A stretch of 64,000 nt of DNA. It comes from Actinobacteria bacterium OV320 (GTDB lineage: Bacteria > Actinomycetota > Actinomycetes > Streptomycetales > Streptomycetaceae). Within the stretch, counting starts at the first letter, position 1, and every line of letters begins with the position of its first letter. Shown in pieces: positions 63,721-64,000 of the stretch. The stretch spans positions 372,001 to 436,000 of the forward strand of contig LJCX01000001.1 in NCBI GenBank assembly GCA_001298545.1, given 5' to 3'. The translations under genes were made by a program, and so were the position numbers. Below the pieces are notes generated by a model. It did no database searches, was not told the DNA's origin, and saw only the letters and a program-made list of their open reading frames with translations.

Positions 63721-64000
63721 TCACGATCCGTGGCGGCGCCGGCGCTCGGACGCCACGAGGGCCCTTCGCCGGAGGCGTTCGGGAAGCGGCGTACGGTAGT
63801 CGGGCACCAGGACCTGGGCGCGGAAGGCCGACTTCAGGAAGAAGCGGACGACGCGTTCGCGCCCGGGGCTCATCCAGCCGATCCGGTGCAGCCTGCAGAC
63901 CCGCTCACCGGCGAGACAGCGGGTCACGTCCCTGCCGAACGCCCGCAAGGGCGGGGGGAACCAGCGCTCGGCGAAGAAGTCCATCATCGCGGTCGCCACG
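63721..64000 (-). CDS. C-terminus of a probable MpaB-family (DUF2236) oxygenase, cut by the right edge
   Basis: About 93 C-terminal residues are in the window: TAMMDFFAERWFPPPLRAFG, RDVTRCLAGERVCRLHRIGW, then VRFFLKSAFRAQVLVPDYRT. The RWFPxxLRxxGRxVT pattern followed by a helical tail is like the end of DUF2236/MpaB-type oxygenases. The start lies beyond the right edge. A second member of that family is at 21.4-22.7 kb but belongs to a different subgroup. The call rests on a short stretch. Confidence 0.5.
   Translation of the reverse strand, partial: VATAMMDFFAERWFPPPLRAFGRDVTRCLAGERVCRLHRIGWMSPGRERVVRFFLKSAFRAQVLVPDYRTPLPERLRRRALVASERRRRHGS

Overview
The window looks like chromosomal DNA from a Streptomyces or close relative. 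G+C is very high, third codon positions are almost always G or C, GTG starts are common, and regulators are dense (TetR x3, MerR, LacI, MarR, AraC, Rrf2). SpoIIE-type phosphatases, a SigB/SigF-type sigma factor, secreted proteins, a Streptomyces-type Fic/Doc toxin-antitoxin pair and a large HTH-nSTAND-WD40 protein point the same way. I saw no rRNA, tRNA, CRISPR array, insertion sequence or phage module. All calls come from reading the sequence; no database search was run.

Left part (1-24.3 kb). A molybdenum hydroxylase operon of PaoABC type, cut by the left edge, is divergent from a TetR gene; two tandem palindromes lie between them. A partner-switching stress block follows: two PP2C/SpoIIE phosphatases, a MerR regulator, a SigB-type sigma factor, and an RsbW-like ATPase broken at a G-tract. 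Next come an aminoglycoside-phosphotransferase-like kinase, a DUF1062 protein, an HD-domain protein, a lipoprotein, a tectonin lectin built of 231-bp tandem repeats, a Fic/Doc pair with three 12-bp iterons, catalase, an ABM monooxygenase, a papain-like enzyme, a TetR/MpaB-oxygenase divergent pair and a secreted alpha/beta hydrolase.

Middle (24.3-39.8 kb). A small secreted I36-like protein, the HTH-nSTAND-WD40 protein, and a LacI regulator with a GH2 beta-galactosidase and a perfect 40-bp palindrome between them. Then an aldo/keto reductase behind a MerR-type 19-bp-spacer promoter, a metallo-beta-lactamase-fold gene divergent from MarR, two YjbR genes divergent from AraC, and a decayed Y-family polymerase fragment.

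Right part (39.9-58.8 kb). This is the most coherent system. A minus-strand operon (AtuA/DUF1446, AtuA C-terminal domain protein, amidohydrolase, aldehyde dehydrogenase, diaminopimelate-decarboxylase-like enzyme, then TetR) is divergent from an S9 peptidase. A five-gene oligopeptide ABC transporter, an internally deleted acyl-CoA dehydrogenase and a 2-oxo-acid dehydrogenase E1alpha/E1beta/E2 set follow. The divergent promoter and the transporter promoter carry related palindromes, which suggests one regulon for import and breakdown of a peptide-like or amide substrate. The substrate is unknown.

Right end (58.8-64 kb). An Rrf2 regulator controls, by shared palindromes, itself and an operon of an NmrA/QorB-like reductase, a metallo-beta-lactamase-fold protein and a frameshifted fumarylacetoacetase-family remnant. 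An apparently leaderless gene for a MoCo-sulfurase-like PLP enzyme follows. The edge cuts a probable MpaB-family oxygenase gene.
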